A DNA stretch of 64,000 nt from an uncultured Christensenella sp. (GCA_949948895.1 CATLHE010000001.1:248001-312000); one strand, 5' to 3'. Positions 33,138-42,491 are shown, counted from the stretch's first letter. Numbers and translations: made by a program. Notes: generated by a model not told the origin, from the sequence alone.

Positions 33138-35246
33138 TTACATATTTATTGACGTCGCGGCGTTACCCAAATCATACGTGTACATACCGTTACTCAGTGT
33201 TTTTACGTTTTCTCGCTCGTCTTTTACATAATTGCATAAATAAGCAACACCGTCTTGAGCGTTGTCGTAAGTTTTGACTCTGACTACGTTATACGACGAG
33301 AATATAATAGGATCGGCATTATCTTCGGCAAAAAGAACACCGCGATATTCGTAACCTACGCGTTCGCCCGAGAGTTTCACCTCACATACCGGGTGATCTT
33401 CAGTATCGGAATACAGCTTAAAGTTTATTCCGTTATCTATAAGCCTTGCGCCCGTATCTCCGAACGTATCGTTATACACAACGCCTACCTGAAAATCATC
33501 GTTGAGTTCGATTATCGCATTTACGGTATTTTGATCGCAACCCAATAAATATACCGCGTCCAACCGTTTACATCTGTTATGTTTAAGCGCTTCGGTAACG
33601 GCGTATTTATCGCGCACATACCCTATCAAATAGGTTTTACCGTCGTCGGTAATAACGGTGTCTACGCTTGCGCTGTCGACAACAGTAAGCAACCCGTCGC
33701 TCATAGGCAGCGGCGCGCAAAAAGCCGCGCATGCAAATACCGACGCCAACACTACCGCAATCTTGCCTTTCGGCATCATGTATAAGCCGCCGGCAAAAAA
33801 CATGACCGGATAAGATAAAAACACGGCGGCGGTAGCGTAAACCGTAATATTAGCAAACGGCACTGCGGAAATGCCCTGCGCTATGTAATCGATTGGAACG
33901 AGCATATACTTGGGTACAAGCAAAACCGCACCGAACGTCGGTATCGCGCCTATGATCATGCAAACGACCATTATCATAAACACAGCGGCAACGTACGGTA
34001 TCAACACGATATTCACAAGTATGGCAAGCACCTGTATCTTATTAAAAAAGTATATCAACGTAGGCGTGACGCCTATCTGCACGGAAACAGCCGAGCCGAT
34101 CGCCTCGCCCGCTTTACGCCCAAAGCCGTGCCGCGCCAAGAACTTCGCCATTCTGTCTGCAAACATGGCAATACCGAACAAAGCGCCGAAGCTTAATAGG
34201 AAACCCGCTTCAAACAAATAAAACGGTCTTACCGCCAAGATCAGACAAAACGAAAAACTCAACGACGACAACAGATCGCGCCTGCCGCCGACAAATACGG
34301 ATAGACCAGAAACGACCGTCATTATTGCCGCGCGAACGACGGACGGAGAAAAATCCGCGAGCACGACGTATAAACAAATTATTATCGTCAGAATAGGAAA
34401 TCTTTTACGTTTACTTACTTTGCGCAACAACAGATCAATCAACAGCACCATAAATCCGATATGCAATCCCGATACCGCCAAGACATGTCCTATCCCCGCT
34501 GCCGAAAACGCGTCCGATATCGAATAGTCCAAAGCATGCTTGTCGCCCGTAAACATCGAAAATGCTATATTACCGTATTTATCGCCCATATTATCCACAA
34601 GAAGTCTATTCAGACTTTGTGTAAACTTCTCTATGAGAGACGGTTTGCCGAAGCTTATTTTTACGTTTGCCGGATCGACTGTTGCATAAAATCTTATGTC
34701 GGTACGGTATGAACTTCCGTTTATCGCGCCGTCGTCCGCAAGCCCGACCGCAGTGATGAATGCACCGAAAGAAATCCTGTCTCCGACGTCCATATTTTCG
34801 GCGTTATTATTATCGGACGCCGAAAACGTTACCCGCAGTACGCCTTTTATTTCCTTGCCGTCAAAGCGCAGAGCTTCAAGATCTGCTTTATAAATTCCGC
34901 TACGCAAGTCAAACGCGCATATCCTGCCCTCGACTTCGTGATAACCGCCGTAACCGTCTGAAACTTCTCGCGATCGCGCATTACCTGCGCCAAATCCGAA
35001 TGCCATGACCGACACGATCAACGAAAACGCGGCGCAGATCAATACGCGCAATTTACACGATTTTCGTTTAAACTTGATTACGGAAACTATCAAAAACGCC
35101 GCGACGACCGAAAGGTATATCGCGGCTACGGTAATGCCGACAGTTTTAGATACGGCGGCATATAGATATGCGCAAAATACAGCTCCGACGACTATCAACG
35201 CAGAAACCAAAAACGCTCTGAAATTTATCGGCGACCTTGTACGCAT
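33138..35246 (-). CDS. comEC: ComEC/Rec2-type DNA uptake channel with degenerate C-terminal domain
   Basis: 702 residues. Two membrane helices lead into an extracytoplasmic OB-like domain (about 85-200), then the Competence domain with many helices (about 215-500) including AAGIGHVLAVSGLHIGFMV. The C-terminal metallo-beta-lactamase-like domain (about 505-700) keeps its opening (LLTVVDSASVDTVITDDGKTY in part) but the metal motif HxDxDH is replaced by LLGCDQN, so nuclease activity is unlikely. It starts directly after the recG stop codon. Confidence 0.88.
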   Translation of the reverse strand: MRTRSPINFRAFLVSALIVVGAVFCAYLYAAVSKTVGITVAAIYLSVVAAFLIVSVIKFKRKSCKLRVLICAAFSLIVSVMAFGFGAGNARSREVSDGYGGYHEVEGRICAFDLRSGIYKADLEALRFDGKEIKGVLRVTFSASDNNNAENMDVGDRISFGAFITAVGLADDGAINGSSYRTDIRFYATVDPANVKISFGKPSLIEKFTQSLNRLLVDNMGDKYGNIAFSMFTGDKHALDYSISDAFSAAGIGHVLAVSGLHIGFMVLLIDLLLRKVSKRKRFPILTIIICLYVVLADFSPSVVRAAIMTVVSGLSVFVGGRRDLLSSLSFSFCLILAVRPFYLFEAGFLLSFGALFGIAMFADRMAKFLARHGFGRKAGEAIGSAVSVQIGVTPTLIYFFNKIQVLAILVNIVLIPYVAAVFMIMVVCMIIGAIPTFGAVLLVPKYMLVPIDYIAQGISAVPFANITVYATAAVFLSYPVMFFAGGLYMMPKGKIAVVLASVFACAAFCAPLPMSDGLLTVVDSASVDTVITDDGKTYLIGYVRDKYAVTEALKHNRCKRLDAVYLLGCDQNTVNAIIELNDDFQVGVVYNDTFGDTGARLIDNGINFKLYSDTEDHPVCEVKLSGERVGYEYRGVLFAEDNADPIIFSSYNVVRVKTYDNAQDGVAYLCNYVKDERENVKTLSNGMYTYDLGNAATSINM

Positions 35247-37220
35247 TTAGTTCATTGTGACCGAGCGAATAAACTCGGGGCTCTTTAGCGACCGCAAAAT
35301 AGACGCGTTTACGCTTCCGTCTGCAATGACCGCATCGGAAAGCAAGCGCGAACGCTCTATTATATCCTCGTTTATCTCCAGACTGCCGTTACCGTGCTGA
35401 CGCAACCCCACAAAATCACCCGCTCCGCGCATACGGAAGTCAAGTTCCGATACCGAAAAGCCGTCCGTCATCTTACTGAATCGTTTAAGACGCTCGTCGC
35501 TCTCGGGCGTTCCGTTTTTGCTTACAAGAAAACAGTATGACTCTTTTGTTCCGCGTCCGACGCGACCGCGGATCTGATGAAGCTGCGCCAAGCCGTACCT
35601 ATCGGCATCGAAAATGACTACGGTCGTCGCTTCGGGGACGTCTATGCCGACCTCTACAACGGTTGTCGAAACAAGAACTTTCAGTTTTCCGCGTTTAAAA
35701 TCTGACATGACCGCATTTTTATCGGCGTCGCGCATTTTTCCGTGCACACAGCCGGTAATATCGGCTATCGATGAATTTTTGAATATCTTATATATATCCT
35801 CGACATTAGTCACGTCGTCATCCGAGCTTTCTATTCTCGGACAAATAACATACGTACGTTCGTCAGCTGCGGCGCGTTCGGCTATGTATTTATACATATT
35901 GCCTATCTTTTCCTGCGGCACGATAGCCGTATGTATCACAGGTCTGTTTTTGGGAAGCGCGCGTATCTCGGTTTGCTGAAGTTCGCCGTACAGCGAAAGC
36001 GCCAATGTTCTCGGTATAGGCGTTGCGGTCATGACCATCATGTCCGTCTTTTTACCCTTGCTTTCGAGTTTTGCGCGCTGGTTCACGCCGAATCGTTGCT
36101 GTTCGTCAACAATGACCAAGCGCAGATCGTTATACGTTATGTCGTCGCCGATGAGCGACTGCGTACCCACTATACAGCTTACCGCGCCGTATTTTATATT
36201 GAATAACGCCGTTTCTTTTTGAGTCTTGTTCATAGACGCGCACAATAATTGCGTCTTAATGCCGAGCGGCTCCAATATTTTGACCATGGTCTCGTAATGC
36301 TGGCGCGCCAATACTTCCGTAGGCGTCATGATAGCCGATTGATACCCGCTTCTCGCCGCCAAATACATAGCGCAAAGCGCGACGACGGTCTTGCCCGACC
36401 CGACTTCGCCCTGCACGAGCATATTCATGAGTTTGTCGGAGCGCATGACCGATACGATATCCGAAATCGCAGCGTTTTGCGCGTCGGTAGTCGTGAACGG
36501 TAAGTTTTCCAAAAACTCGCCTACGACGGAATCGGGCGCATTATACGCAAAATCGCGCGCATCGTCCTTTATCAAACGATACGACGTTATGACGTAGCAC
36601 ATGTTTTCTATCGCAACCGACTTGCGCGCCGCCGTCAATTCTTCCACAGTCTTTGGATTATGCACGACTTTTAAGGCATTTTGTAACGGCATGAGCCCGA
36701 ATTTTTCAGTCAACTCGGGCGGAACAAAGCTGTTTACATGCGTATTATACAAAGCCGCTTGCACGGCTGATGCAAAAGTTCTCGACGGTATTGACGTTTT
36801 GTATATGGGGATTATTTCTCCGTCGTCGGGCTGCGGAGTCAAAAACGTCGGATTGGTCATTTGCACTACGCTTTTGAATTTTTTTATCTTGCCGTAGACA
36901 TACACCGTGTCGCCGACTTTGAGAGAACGCGCGGCAAACGGCTGATTGAACCAATTACACCTTACCGTAATACCGTTATTGCCGACGGCGCAACTGACAA
37001 CGGTCAATCCGCGCCGCACATACTTGCGCGACGCTTCCGTCATAACGGTAGCCGAAAAAGACACCTCGTCGCCCCCTTTCAAGTCGCGGCTGAGCTTACG
37101 ATCGCGAAATATATATTTATCCGGAAAACGCAATAACAAATCGGACGGAGTGAATATCCCCGATTCGTTAAGCGATTGCACGCGCTTGACTCCGATACCT
37201 TTTATCTCGCTTAGTTCCAT
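35247..37220 (-). CDS. recG: ATP-dependent DNA helicase RecG
   Basis: 657 residues. Wedge/OB domain at about 50-150; helicase motifs GEVGSGKTVVAL (Walker A), VDEQQRFGV (motif II, DEQQ instead of the usual DEQH), MTATPIPRTLAL, and QIRGRVGRG. The C-terminal RecG segment FRMRGAGDFVGLRQHG is present. Remodels stalled replication forks. Lies downstream of the asp23-fakA pair, as in Bacillus. Confidence 0.95.
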   Translation of the reverse strand: MELSEIKGIGVKRVQSLNESGIFTPSDLLLRFPDKYIFRDRKLSRDLKGGDEVSFSATVMTEASRKYVRRGLTVVSCAVGNNGITVRCNWFNQPFAARSLKVGDTVYVYGKIKKFKSVVQMTNPTFLTPQPDDGEIIPIYKTSIPSRTFASAVQAALYNTHVNSFVPPELTEKFGLMPLQNALKVVHNPKTVEELTAARKSVAIENMCYVITSYRLIKDDARDFAYNAPDSVVGEFLENLPFTTTDAQNAAISDIVSVMRSDKLMNMLVQGEVGSGKTVVALCAMYLAARSGYQSAIMTPTEVLARQHYETMVKILEPLGIKTQLLCASMNKTQKETALFNIKYGAVSCIVGTQSLIGDDITYNDLRLVIVDEQQRFGVNQRAKLESKGKKTDMMVMTATPIPRTLALSLYGELQQTEIRALPKNRPVIHTAIVPQEKIGNMYKYIAERAAADERTYVICPRIESSDDDVTNVEDIYKIFKNSSIADITGCVHGKMRDADKNAVMSDFKRGKLKVLVSTTVVEVGIDVPEATTVVIFDADRYGLAQLHQIRGRVGRGTKESYCFLVSKNGTPESDERLKRFSKMTDGFSVSELDFRMRGAGDFVGLRQHGNGSLEINEDIIERSRLLSDAVIADGSVNASILRSLKSPEFIRSVTMN

Positions 37221-37261
37221 TTATCTCTCGCAGCGCATGATAATATTAAGTAAATATAAAA

Positions 37262-38914
37262 TTATTCCAACGAAACTATAAAGTAATATAGAGGTTGACC
37301 GCCGTAATGGACGTCTACGTCGCAAGCGGAATATTTCTTTGTTATGTCTGCGGCGATCGAGTTTGCATCGGCTTCGCTCACATTGTTGCCAAAGTACAGC
37401 GAAATGCAACTTACGTCTTCATCCATCATTTTGTCTATAAGCTGTTCCGTAACGCCGCTGACACTGTCGCCCTTGGCAACGATATCTTTGGAGTCCATAC
37501 CGATGATATCGCCTTCTTTAAGCTCGAACTCGCCGACGTGGGTATTGCGCACGGCATAGGTGACCGAACCGGATTTTACGCCGCCGAGCGCGTCGTTCAT
37601 GTTTTTAAGATTGCCGTCGACGGTATCTTCTGGATTGAACGCAAGCACAGCCGAAAGCCCCTGAGGTATATTTTTCGTAGGGATAACGTGTATTTTGCGC
37701 TTGCTGAGTGCTTTCGCCTGATCGGCGGCAAGAATAATGTTCTTGTTGTTGGGGAAAACGAACACGTCGCGAGCTTTTACTGCGTCGCACGCCTTTGCGA
37801 TATCGTCCGCAGACGGATTCATTGTCTGCCCGCCCTCGATTATGTTGTCGACAAGCAGGTCTTTGAATATTGCGGTAAGTCCGTCGCCCGCGCATACCGA
37901 AACAAGCCCGAACGGTTTAAGTTCCTCTTGTTGCTGATTGATAAGCTCGCGGTTTTGTTGGAGCATATTTTCGATCTTAAGATGATCGAGCTCGCCGAGC
38001 TCCAAAGCATAGGTCAATACTTGACCGGGCGCATTGGAATGAACATGAACTTTAACCATATTAAGGTCGCCTATGACAAGCACGCAGTCGCCCAAGTTCA
38101 TAAGCTTTTCTCTGAATAAGTCTATATCTGCTTCCGTGGTCTTTTTGTATATGTTTACAATAAAGAACTCGGTGCAATACGCAAATTCGATATCTGCGAG
38201 ATTATTATAATTAAGATGCGCCTGTTCGCCGTAAGGACTGTCCTCTTGCGCTTCGGTCGCTTTGTACGAATCGTCGAATTGGAGCGAAGATTCTTCTTCT
38301 TTGCCGAGCAAAACGTTTTGGAAACCTTGGAGCAAGATCAAAAGTCCGCGTCCGCCCGCGTCCACGACGCCCGCCGTTTTAAGCACGGGGAGCATTTCGG
38401 GCGTTTGGCGAAGCATCGCCTCGCCGGCTTCTATAACAGCCGCAAAAAAGTCTTTGAGCTCGACGTTCTTTTTAGCCGCTTTTTCGGCGCCGTCTGAAAT
38501 GGCGCGTATAACCGTAAGTATCGTTCCTTCTTTGGGTTTGGTGACCGCTTTATAAGCGACTTCCGTACCCGCCGCAAATGCTTTTGCAAAAGTTTTGGCG
38601 GTGACTTCGGTGCTTTGAGAAAGCACACCGGTCATACCTTTTATTATCTGACTGAGTATTACGCCGCTATTGCCGCGAGCGCCGCGAAGAGCACCTTTCG
38701 CCACCGCGCCGCAAAGATCGGACATATTATTTGTGGGACACCCTGCTACCTCGCGCGACGCGTACTGCATTGTCATCGACATATTCGTACCGGTGTCGCC
38801 GTCGGGAACGGGGAAAACGTTGAGTTCGTTTACGTGTGTTTTATTTGCATCCAGTAGCTGCGCCGCATTTATGATCATCTTGCGGAACGTAGCGCCGTTG
38901 ATTGATTTTTGCAT
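37262..38914 (-). CDS. fakA: DAK2-domain fatty acid kinase-like protein (FakA/YloV)
   Basis: 550 residues: an N-terminal DAK2 nucleotide-binding domain (1-200) with FPVPDGDTGTNMSMTM and GARGNSGVILSQIIKG, a middle region (200-330), and a C-terminal domain (about 335-550) with VFPNNKNIILAADQA. FakA phosphorylates fatty acids bound to a FakB/DegV partner; no such partner is encoded in this window. It is preceded by an Asp23 protein, the conserved yloU-yloV pairing. Confidence 0.9.
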   Translation of the reverse strand: MQKSINGATFRKMIINAAQLLDANKTHVNELNVFPVPDGDTGTNMSMTMQYASREVAGCPTNNMSDLCGAVAKGALRGARGNSGVILSQIIKGMTGVLSQSTEVTAKTFAKAFAAGTEVAYKAVTKPKEGTILTVIRAISDGAEKAAKKNVELKDFFAAVIEAGEAMLRQTPEMLPVLKTAGVVDAGGRGLLILLQGFQNVLLGKEEESSLQFDDSYKATEAQEDSPYGEQAHLNYNNLADIEFAYCTEFFIVNIYKKTTEADIDLFREKLMNLGDCVLVIGDLNMVKVHVHSNAPGQVLTYALELGELDHLKIENMLQQNRELINQQQEELKPFGLVSVCAGDGLTAIFKDLLVDNIIEGGQTMNPSADDIAKACDAVKARDVFVFPNNKNIILAADQAKALSKRKIHVIPTKNIPQGLSAVLAFNPEDTVDGNLKNMNDALGGVKSGSVTYAVRNTHVGEFELKEGDIIGMDSKDIVAKGDSVSGVTEQLIDKMMDEDVSCISLYFGNNVSEADANSIAADITKKYSACDVDVHYGGQPLYYFIVSLE

Positions 38915-38933
38915 GTTGTCCTCCGAAAAGAAA

Positions 38934-39284
38934 CTAAACTTTTATACCGACCACGTGAATATTGATCGTATCCACGACCATGCCGGAAAATCGCTCGACG
39001 CGGTACTTGACCGCTTTTCTGAGCGACTGCGCGACTGCCTCGATAGACAGTCCGTATTTGAATATTACGTAAAGATCTATAAAAATTCTGTCGCCGTTTG
39101 TAAACACGTTTACCCCGCGCGACAACCGTTTGCGTTTGAACAAATCCGATAAGTTATCGGAAAAAGTCTTGGATACCAAGTCTACAACGCCGTAGCAATC
39201 GAGAGCCGTATCGGCGGCGACTTCAGCTATGGAATCCTCTGTCACCGTTATTCTGCCGTATGCGTTTGACGTATGGACGCTCAA
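38934..39284 (-). CDS. Asp23/Gls24-family protein (YloU-like)
   Basis: 116 residues with the family motif GRITVTEDSIAEVAADTALDCYG at the N-terminus (seen in part as ITVTEDSIAEVA) and INIHVVGIKV at the end. Start chosen at a TTG (39284) 8 nt after AAGGAG; a GTG three codons upstream overlaps that sequence. Pairs with fakA. The biochemical role is unknown; related proteins are linked to the cell envelope. Confidence 0.88.
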   Translation of the reverse strand: MSVHTSNAYGRITVTEDSIAEVAADTALDCYGVVDLVSKTFSDNLSDLFKRKRLSRGVNVFTNGDRIFIDLYVIFKYGLSIEAVAQSLRKAVKYRVERFSGMVVDTINIHVVGIKV

Positions 39285-39307
39285 AAATGACACTCCTTGT
39301 CATAAAA

Positions 39308-39336
39308 AGTATATGTATCCGACCTTTTTATTTTAA
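39308..39336 (-). promoter_or_regulatory. Probable promoter of the asp23-fakA-recG unit
   Basis: TTAAAA (39336-39331), 17-nt spacer, TATACT (39313-39308) on the minus strand. The -35 is weak. Confidence 0.5.
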
Positions 39337-39409
39337 CCCATTTATTATTATTTTGCAAGGGATTTTAACAAATAATTTGATTTTTTTGCAAAAAAGTGCC
39401 TCTAATCGG

Positions 39410-39438
39410 TTGCTAAAAGGGCTTAAAAGTGGTATATT
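39410..39438 (+). promoter_or_regulatory. Promoter of rpmB
   Basis: TTGCTA (39410-39415), 17-nt spacer, TATATT (39433-39438), about 33 nt of leader before the rpmB start. Confidence 0.75.
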
Positions 39439-39477
39439 GATAAAGAAATATTAGGCAAATTGTTTAGGAGGTATTCC

Positions 39478-39669
39478 ATGAGCAGAGTTTGTTCGGTCTG
39501 CGGCAAAGGCAGAGTTTCCGGAAATAACGTCAGCCACTCGCACAAAAAGACCAAGCGCAGCTTTAACGCAAACGTCCATAAAGTTACTACCGAGGTGGAC
39601 GGAAAGATATCGCACGAGTACATTTGCACTCGCTGCCTTCGCACGGCGAAAAAGCAAGAGAACGACTGA
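39478..39669 (+). CDS. rpmB: 50S ribosomal protein L28
   Basis: 63 residues. CSVCGKGRVSGNNVSHSHKK in part and YICTRCLRT give the zinc-binding CxxC...CxxC form. Start at the ATG that follows TTAGGAGG. One of the few plus-strand genes, transcribed away from its usual neighbours asp23 and recG. Confidence 0.98.
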   Translation: MSRVCSVCGKGRVSGNNVSHSHKKTKRSFNANVHKVTTEVDGKISHEYICTRCLRTAKKQEND

Positions 39670-39717
39670 TCCCGTTCTTTATCACAAGCGTTTAATTGCG
39701 GACTTTTCCGCAAAAAT

Positions 39718-39752
39718 AAAATCCGAGAAGAAACGGCTTCTCGGATTTTTTA
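39718..39752 (+). terminator. Terminator between rpmB and spoVM
   Basis: 13-bp stem AAATCCGAGAAG... / CTTCTCGGATTT with a 6-nt loop AAACGG and a T-run on the plus side. An A-run on the other side lets it also end spoVM/rpe transcripts. Confidence 0.92.
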
Positions 39753-39778
39753 TGTACAAAGTTTTATTCGGGAGACGA

Positions 39779-39850
39779 TCAAGAACGCTTAAACAGACGC
39801 AAGATCTTGCCTATTATCTTGGGTACTTTAATGCAAATTATCTTTGTCAT
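39779..39850 (-). CDS. spoVM: SpoVM-like sporulation microprotein
   Basis: 23 residues with the sequence IKVPKIIGKILRLF at 7-20, matching the SpoVM pattern (MKFYTIKLPKFLGGIVRAM in Bacillus): a short N-terminal strand, IK.PK with the conserved proline at residue 10, then an amphipathic helix ending in basic residues. SpoVM marks the positively curved forespore membrane and recruits SpoIVA for coat assembly. The ATG follows GGGAGGTGTGCC. The position between rpe and rpmB matches Bacillus (rpe-thiN-spoVM-rpmB). The gene is too short for standard gene callers. Confidence 0.85.
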   Translation of the reverse strand: MTKIICIKVPKIIGKILRLFKRS

Positions 39851-39904
39851 GGCACACCTCCCTATCCTTATATATGAATCGCGGATAGCATGCGTTACTA
39901 CGTT

Positions 39905-40558
39905 TTACTCGCCTCTTATAGCAGAGATCGCGGCGCGTCTGTCGGTTGCGCCGAAAACCGCGTTTCCTGCTACCAATACGTCCGCGCCCGCATTAGCTAT
40001 CGATGATGAGTTATCGGCGTTGATACCGCCGTCAACCTCGATCTTTGCCGACTTGTTGTGCTTATCCCGTAAAGCGGCGGCATGTGAAATACGTTCCAAA
40101 GAACCGTCGATAAATTTTTGCCCGCCGAATCCCGGAAAAACGGACATGACAAGAATCAGATCGAGCTTATCGATAAAAGGCTCGATCTTGGCAATATCGG
40201 TATCGGGATTTACGGCAAGACCGACTTTAGCCCCGCTCTTTTTAACGAGCTCTATAGTGCCTGATATATCCGATTCGGCTTCTATATGAAACGACACAAG
40301 ATCCGCACCCGCTTTGACGAATCGTTCCACATAACGATGCGGCTCGGTTATCATCAAATGAACGTCGTAAAACAAATCGCTCAACGGTCTGATATCGTTT
40401 ATCATTTTAAACCCGAACGTGAGGTTGGGCACGAACACGCCGTCCATTACGTCGACGTGTATCCAATCCGCACCGCACGCAGTGATGTCTTTGACTTCGT
40501 CGCCCATTCGGGCGAAATTGCCGCTAAGTATAGACGGCGCTACGAGGGCTTTTTTCAT
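39905..40558 (-). CDS. rpe: Ribulose-phosphate 3-epimerase
   Basis: Interconverts ribulose-5-P and xylulose-5-P in the pentose phosphate pathway. 217 residues: VAPSILSGNFARMGDEV, HVDVMDGVFVPNLTFG, VMSVFPGFGGQKFI and VDGGINADNSSSIANAGADV contain the metal ligands and phosphate-binding loop. There is no ribosome binding site; the promoter at 40568-40596 would start the transcript about 3 nt before the ATG. Confidence 0.96.
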   Translation of the reverse strand: MKKALVAPSILSGNFARMGDEVKDITACGADWIHVDVMDGVFVPNLTFGFKMINDIRPLSDLFYDVHLMITEPHRYVERFVKAGADLVSFHIEAESDISGTIELVKKSGAKVGLAVNPDTDIAKIEPFIDKLDLILVMSVFPGFGGQKFIDGSLERISHAAALRDKHNKSAKIEVDGGINADNSSSIANAGADVLVAGNAVFGATDRRAAISAIRGE

Positions 40559-40567
40559 AATGATACT

Positions 40568-40596
40568 ATATTAGCACTTTTCACGCCGTAGGTCAA
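40568..40596 (-). promoter_or_regulatory. Promoter of rpe, probably giving a leaderless transcript
   Basis: TTGACC (40596-40591), 17-nt spacer, TAATAT (40573-40568) on the minus strand. Initiation 6-8 nt past the -10 falls at about 40561, within 3 nt of the rpe start codon (40558). Confidence 0.75.
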
Positions 40597-40608
40597 GGAT
40601 TATTTACA

Positions 40609-41799
40609 TTACCAAGCTTCTATAAAATCTTCGATTATATCTTTGAAGCCTTTCTTTTCGCACGTTTCTGCGGCAACGGCATCTACGGTCGCATACTTCT
40701 CGCCATCCGCCATTACCGTGATCTCCCCGACTTTATCGCCTTTTTTGACGGGCGCGCGGAGAGTTTTTATTTGAGGTACGAGCTCGGTGGCGCGTTCTTC
40801 GCCGCATTTTACAAACACCGTGCAATCGCTGTCGGCTACTACCTTGATCTTTTGCTGTTTTCCGTTGGAAATGCCAAACTCGCCTATCTCTTCACCGGCA
40901 CGCACGGCATAAACGGTTTTATAATTGGCAAACCCGTAGTTAAGGAGCTCCGAAACTTCTTTATTGCGCGTTTTGGAATTTTCCGCACCGACCGTAACAC
41001 ATATAAGTCTGGTATCGCCGCGCTTGGCAGTGACCGTAATGCAAGAGCGTGCGGCATCGGTATAGCCCGTTTTACCGCCGTCGCAACCGTCGTAAAACCT
41101 TATAAGCTTATTCGTATTGGTAAGCTCGGTAGTTCTGCCGCCGGGGTGACTGAAAGAATACGTCCACACCTTTGCATAGTCGAAAAATTCGGGGTGCGCT
41201 ATCAGTTTTTTAAACATGATAGCAACGTCCTTGGCACAGCAATACTGACCTTCCTTGGGTAATCCCGTGCAATTGACAAACACGGTATCGGTCATACCCC
41301 ATTCCGCAGCACGTTCGTTCATAGCAGTGACAAAAGCTTCGACGCTGCCGAAAAGATGTTCGGCTACAGCTACGCAAGAATCGTTAGCCGACGCTACGAC
41401 TATGCTTTTTAAAAGCTCGTCCAAGCGATAAGTCGCATTGGCGTCCAAAAATGCTTGAGAGCCGCCCATCGACGCGGCGTTTTCTGATGCGACGACCTCG
41501 GTATCCAACGATATTCCGCGGTTTTCTATCTCGTCGAAAGCAATGGCAAGCGTCATTATCTTTACCATGCTCGCGATAGGCAAATGCTCGGAAATATTCT
41601 TTTCGAATACGACCGTGCCCGTATCGGCGTCTAAAAGCATCGCCGCTTTTGACGTAGCGGCAAAACCGTTTGCGGCAGTCGGCGCGCTTGTTTCCGCTTT
41701 ATAGGCTGCCGCATTCGATTTTGCCGCGTTTATAAACGGCATTACAGCGACAAGCGCGGCAAGAAACGCCGCAACGCAAATAGCTATTTTTTTGTTCAT
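40609..41799 (-). CDS. dacF: D-alanyl-D-alanine carboxypeptidase (DacF/DacA type)
   Basis: 396 residues. A signal peptide (1-25) precedes the S11 penicillin-binding domain (about 45-280): IASMVKIM (SxxK), VVASANDSC (SxN), KTGYTDAAR (KTG). The C-terminal beta-rich domain (about 295-385) and final amphipathic helix (FKDIIEDFIEAW) for membrane attachment are present. DacF-type enzymes act on peptidoglycan and cortex. GGAGG precedes the ATG. Second S11 enzyme of this window. Confidence 0.93.
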   Translation of the reverse strand: MNKKIAICVAAFLAALVAVMPFINAAKSNAAAYKAETSAPTAANGFAATSKAAMLLDADTGTVVFEKNISEHLPIASMVKIMTLAIAFDEIENRGISLDTEVVASENAASMGGSQAFLDANATYRLDELLKSIVVASANDSCVAVAEHLFGSVEAFVTAMNERAAEWGMTDTVFVNCTGLPKEGQYCCAKDVAIMFKKLIAHPEFFDYAKVWTYSFSHPGGRTTELTNTNKLIRFYDGCDGGKTGYTDAARSCITVTAKRGDTRLICVTVGAENSKTRNKEVSELLNYGFANYKTVYAVRAGEEIGEFGISNGKQQKIKVVADSDCTVFVKCGEERATELVPQIKTLRAPVKKGDKVGEITVMADGEKYATVDAVAAETCEKKGFKDIIEDFIEAW

Positions 41800-41870
41800 A
41801 ACATCCTCCGTTTTTCCGTACTACTATTTTGTCTTTTCTCTTAGCGTTTATTCATGAGCGAATAAACTCG

Positions 41871-42491
41871 TTATATAACTCCTATAAGCGCCGAACCGAA
41901 CAGCGATAATGTAACGACTTTTACCAACGTGCATACTCCTATAGCCATAAAAAACGGCACGGTGTTTTTGTAGTGAACCTTTGCATCCACAGTCGACGGC
42001 GCTCTTCCGCCGCAAAGCGACGCAAGCGCGAACGATTTGTACGAAAGCATGCAAATGATAAATATTTCTGCCAAACAAACAGGTATATACAGCACAAACA
42101 GCATCGGGATAGACGGCATGGAAAATACCGTCAATATCACGCACGACTGCATGCCTAGCTCATAGGATCTGTAAAAACACGGCGCGAGCGATAAAAACGC
42201 GGCGGCACGATGAAAAAACATAGAAGCGGCAAACAATCCGTACACCGACGTAAGAGTAAGATCGATAAAGAAAAATGCGACTGCGCCTTTGTCGCCTCTC
42301 AAAAAACCGAATACCACGGCGCTGTTGCGCGACACATACTCGACTTTGTCACCTATATTTATCCCGACCGCTATGCCAATGATCAAAAACAACAACGACG
42401 TCAACGCATACGCAACCACTGCAAAACGGTTGCGCTTTACGATGTGCGTCAGTCTATAAAAAAAATCCGAAATAACAAAAGAACGTCGCAT
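41871..42491 (-). CDS. Integral membrane protein, possibly SpoIIM-like
   Basis: 206 residues with about five membrane helices (about 24-45, 70-92, 118-150, 155-170, 182-205). The topology with a first helix, an extracytoplasmic loop holding NSAVVFGFLRGDKGAVAFF, and closely packed later helices recalls SpoIIM, the engulfment protein, and spoIIM lies near dacF in several Clostridia. No strict motif supports this, so the assignment is tentative. It follows the Spo0A-domain gene by 29 nt. Confidence 0.4.
   Translation of the reverse strand: MRRSFVISDFFYRLTHIVKRNRFAVVAYALTSLLFLIIGIAVGINIGDKVEYVSRNSAVVFGFLRGDKGAVAFFFIDLTLTSVYGLFAASMFFHRAAAFLSLAPCFYRSYELGMQSCVILTVFSMPSIPMLFVLYIPVCLAEIFIICMLSYKSFALASLCGGRAPSTVDAKVHYKNTVPFFMAIGVCTLVKVVTLSLFGSALIGVI

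Noticed and set aside
41846-41867. 8-bp hairpin between the SpoIIM-like gene and dacF as a terminator
   Set aside because: No T-tract on either strand; too weak to call.
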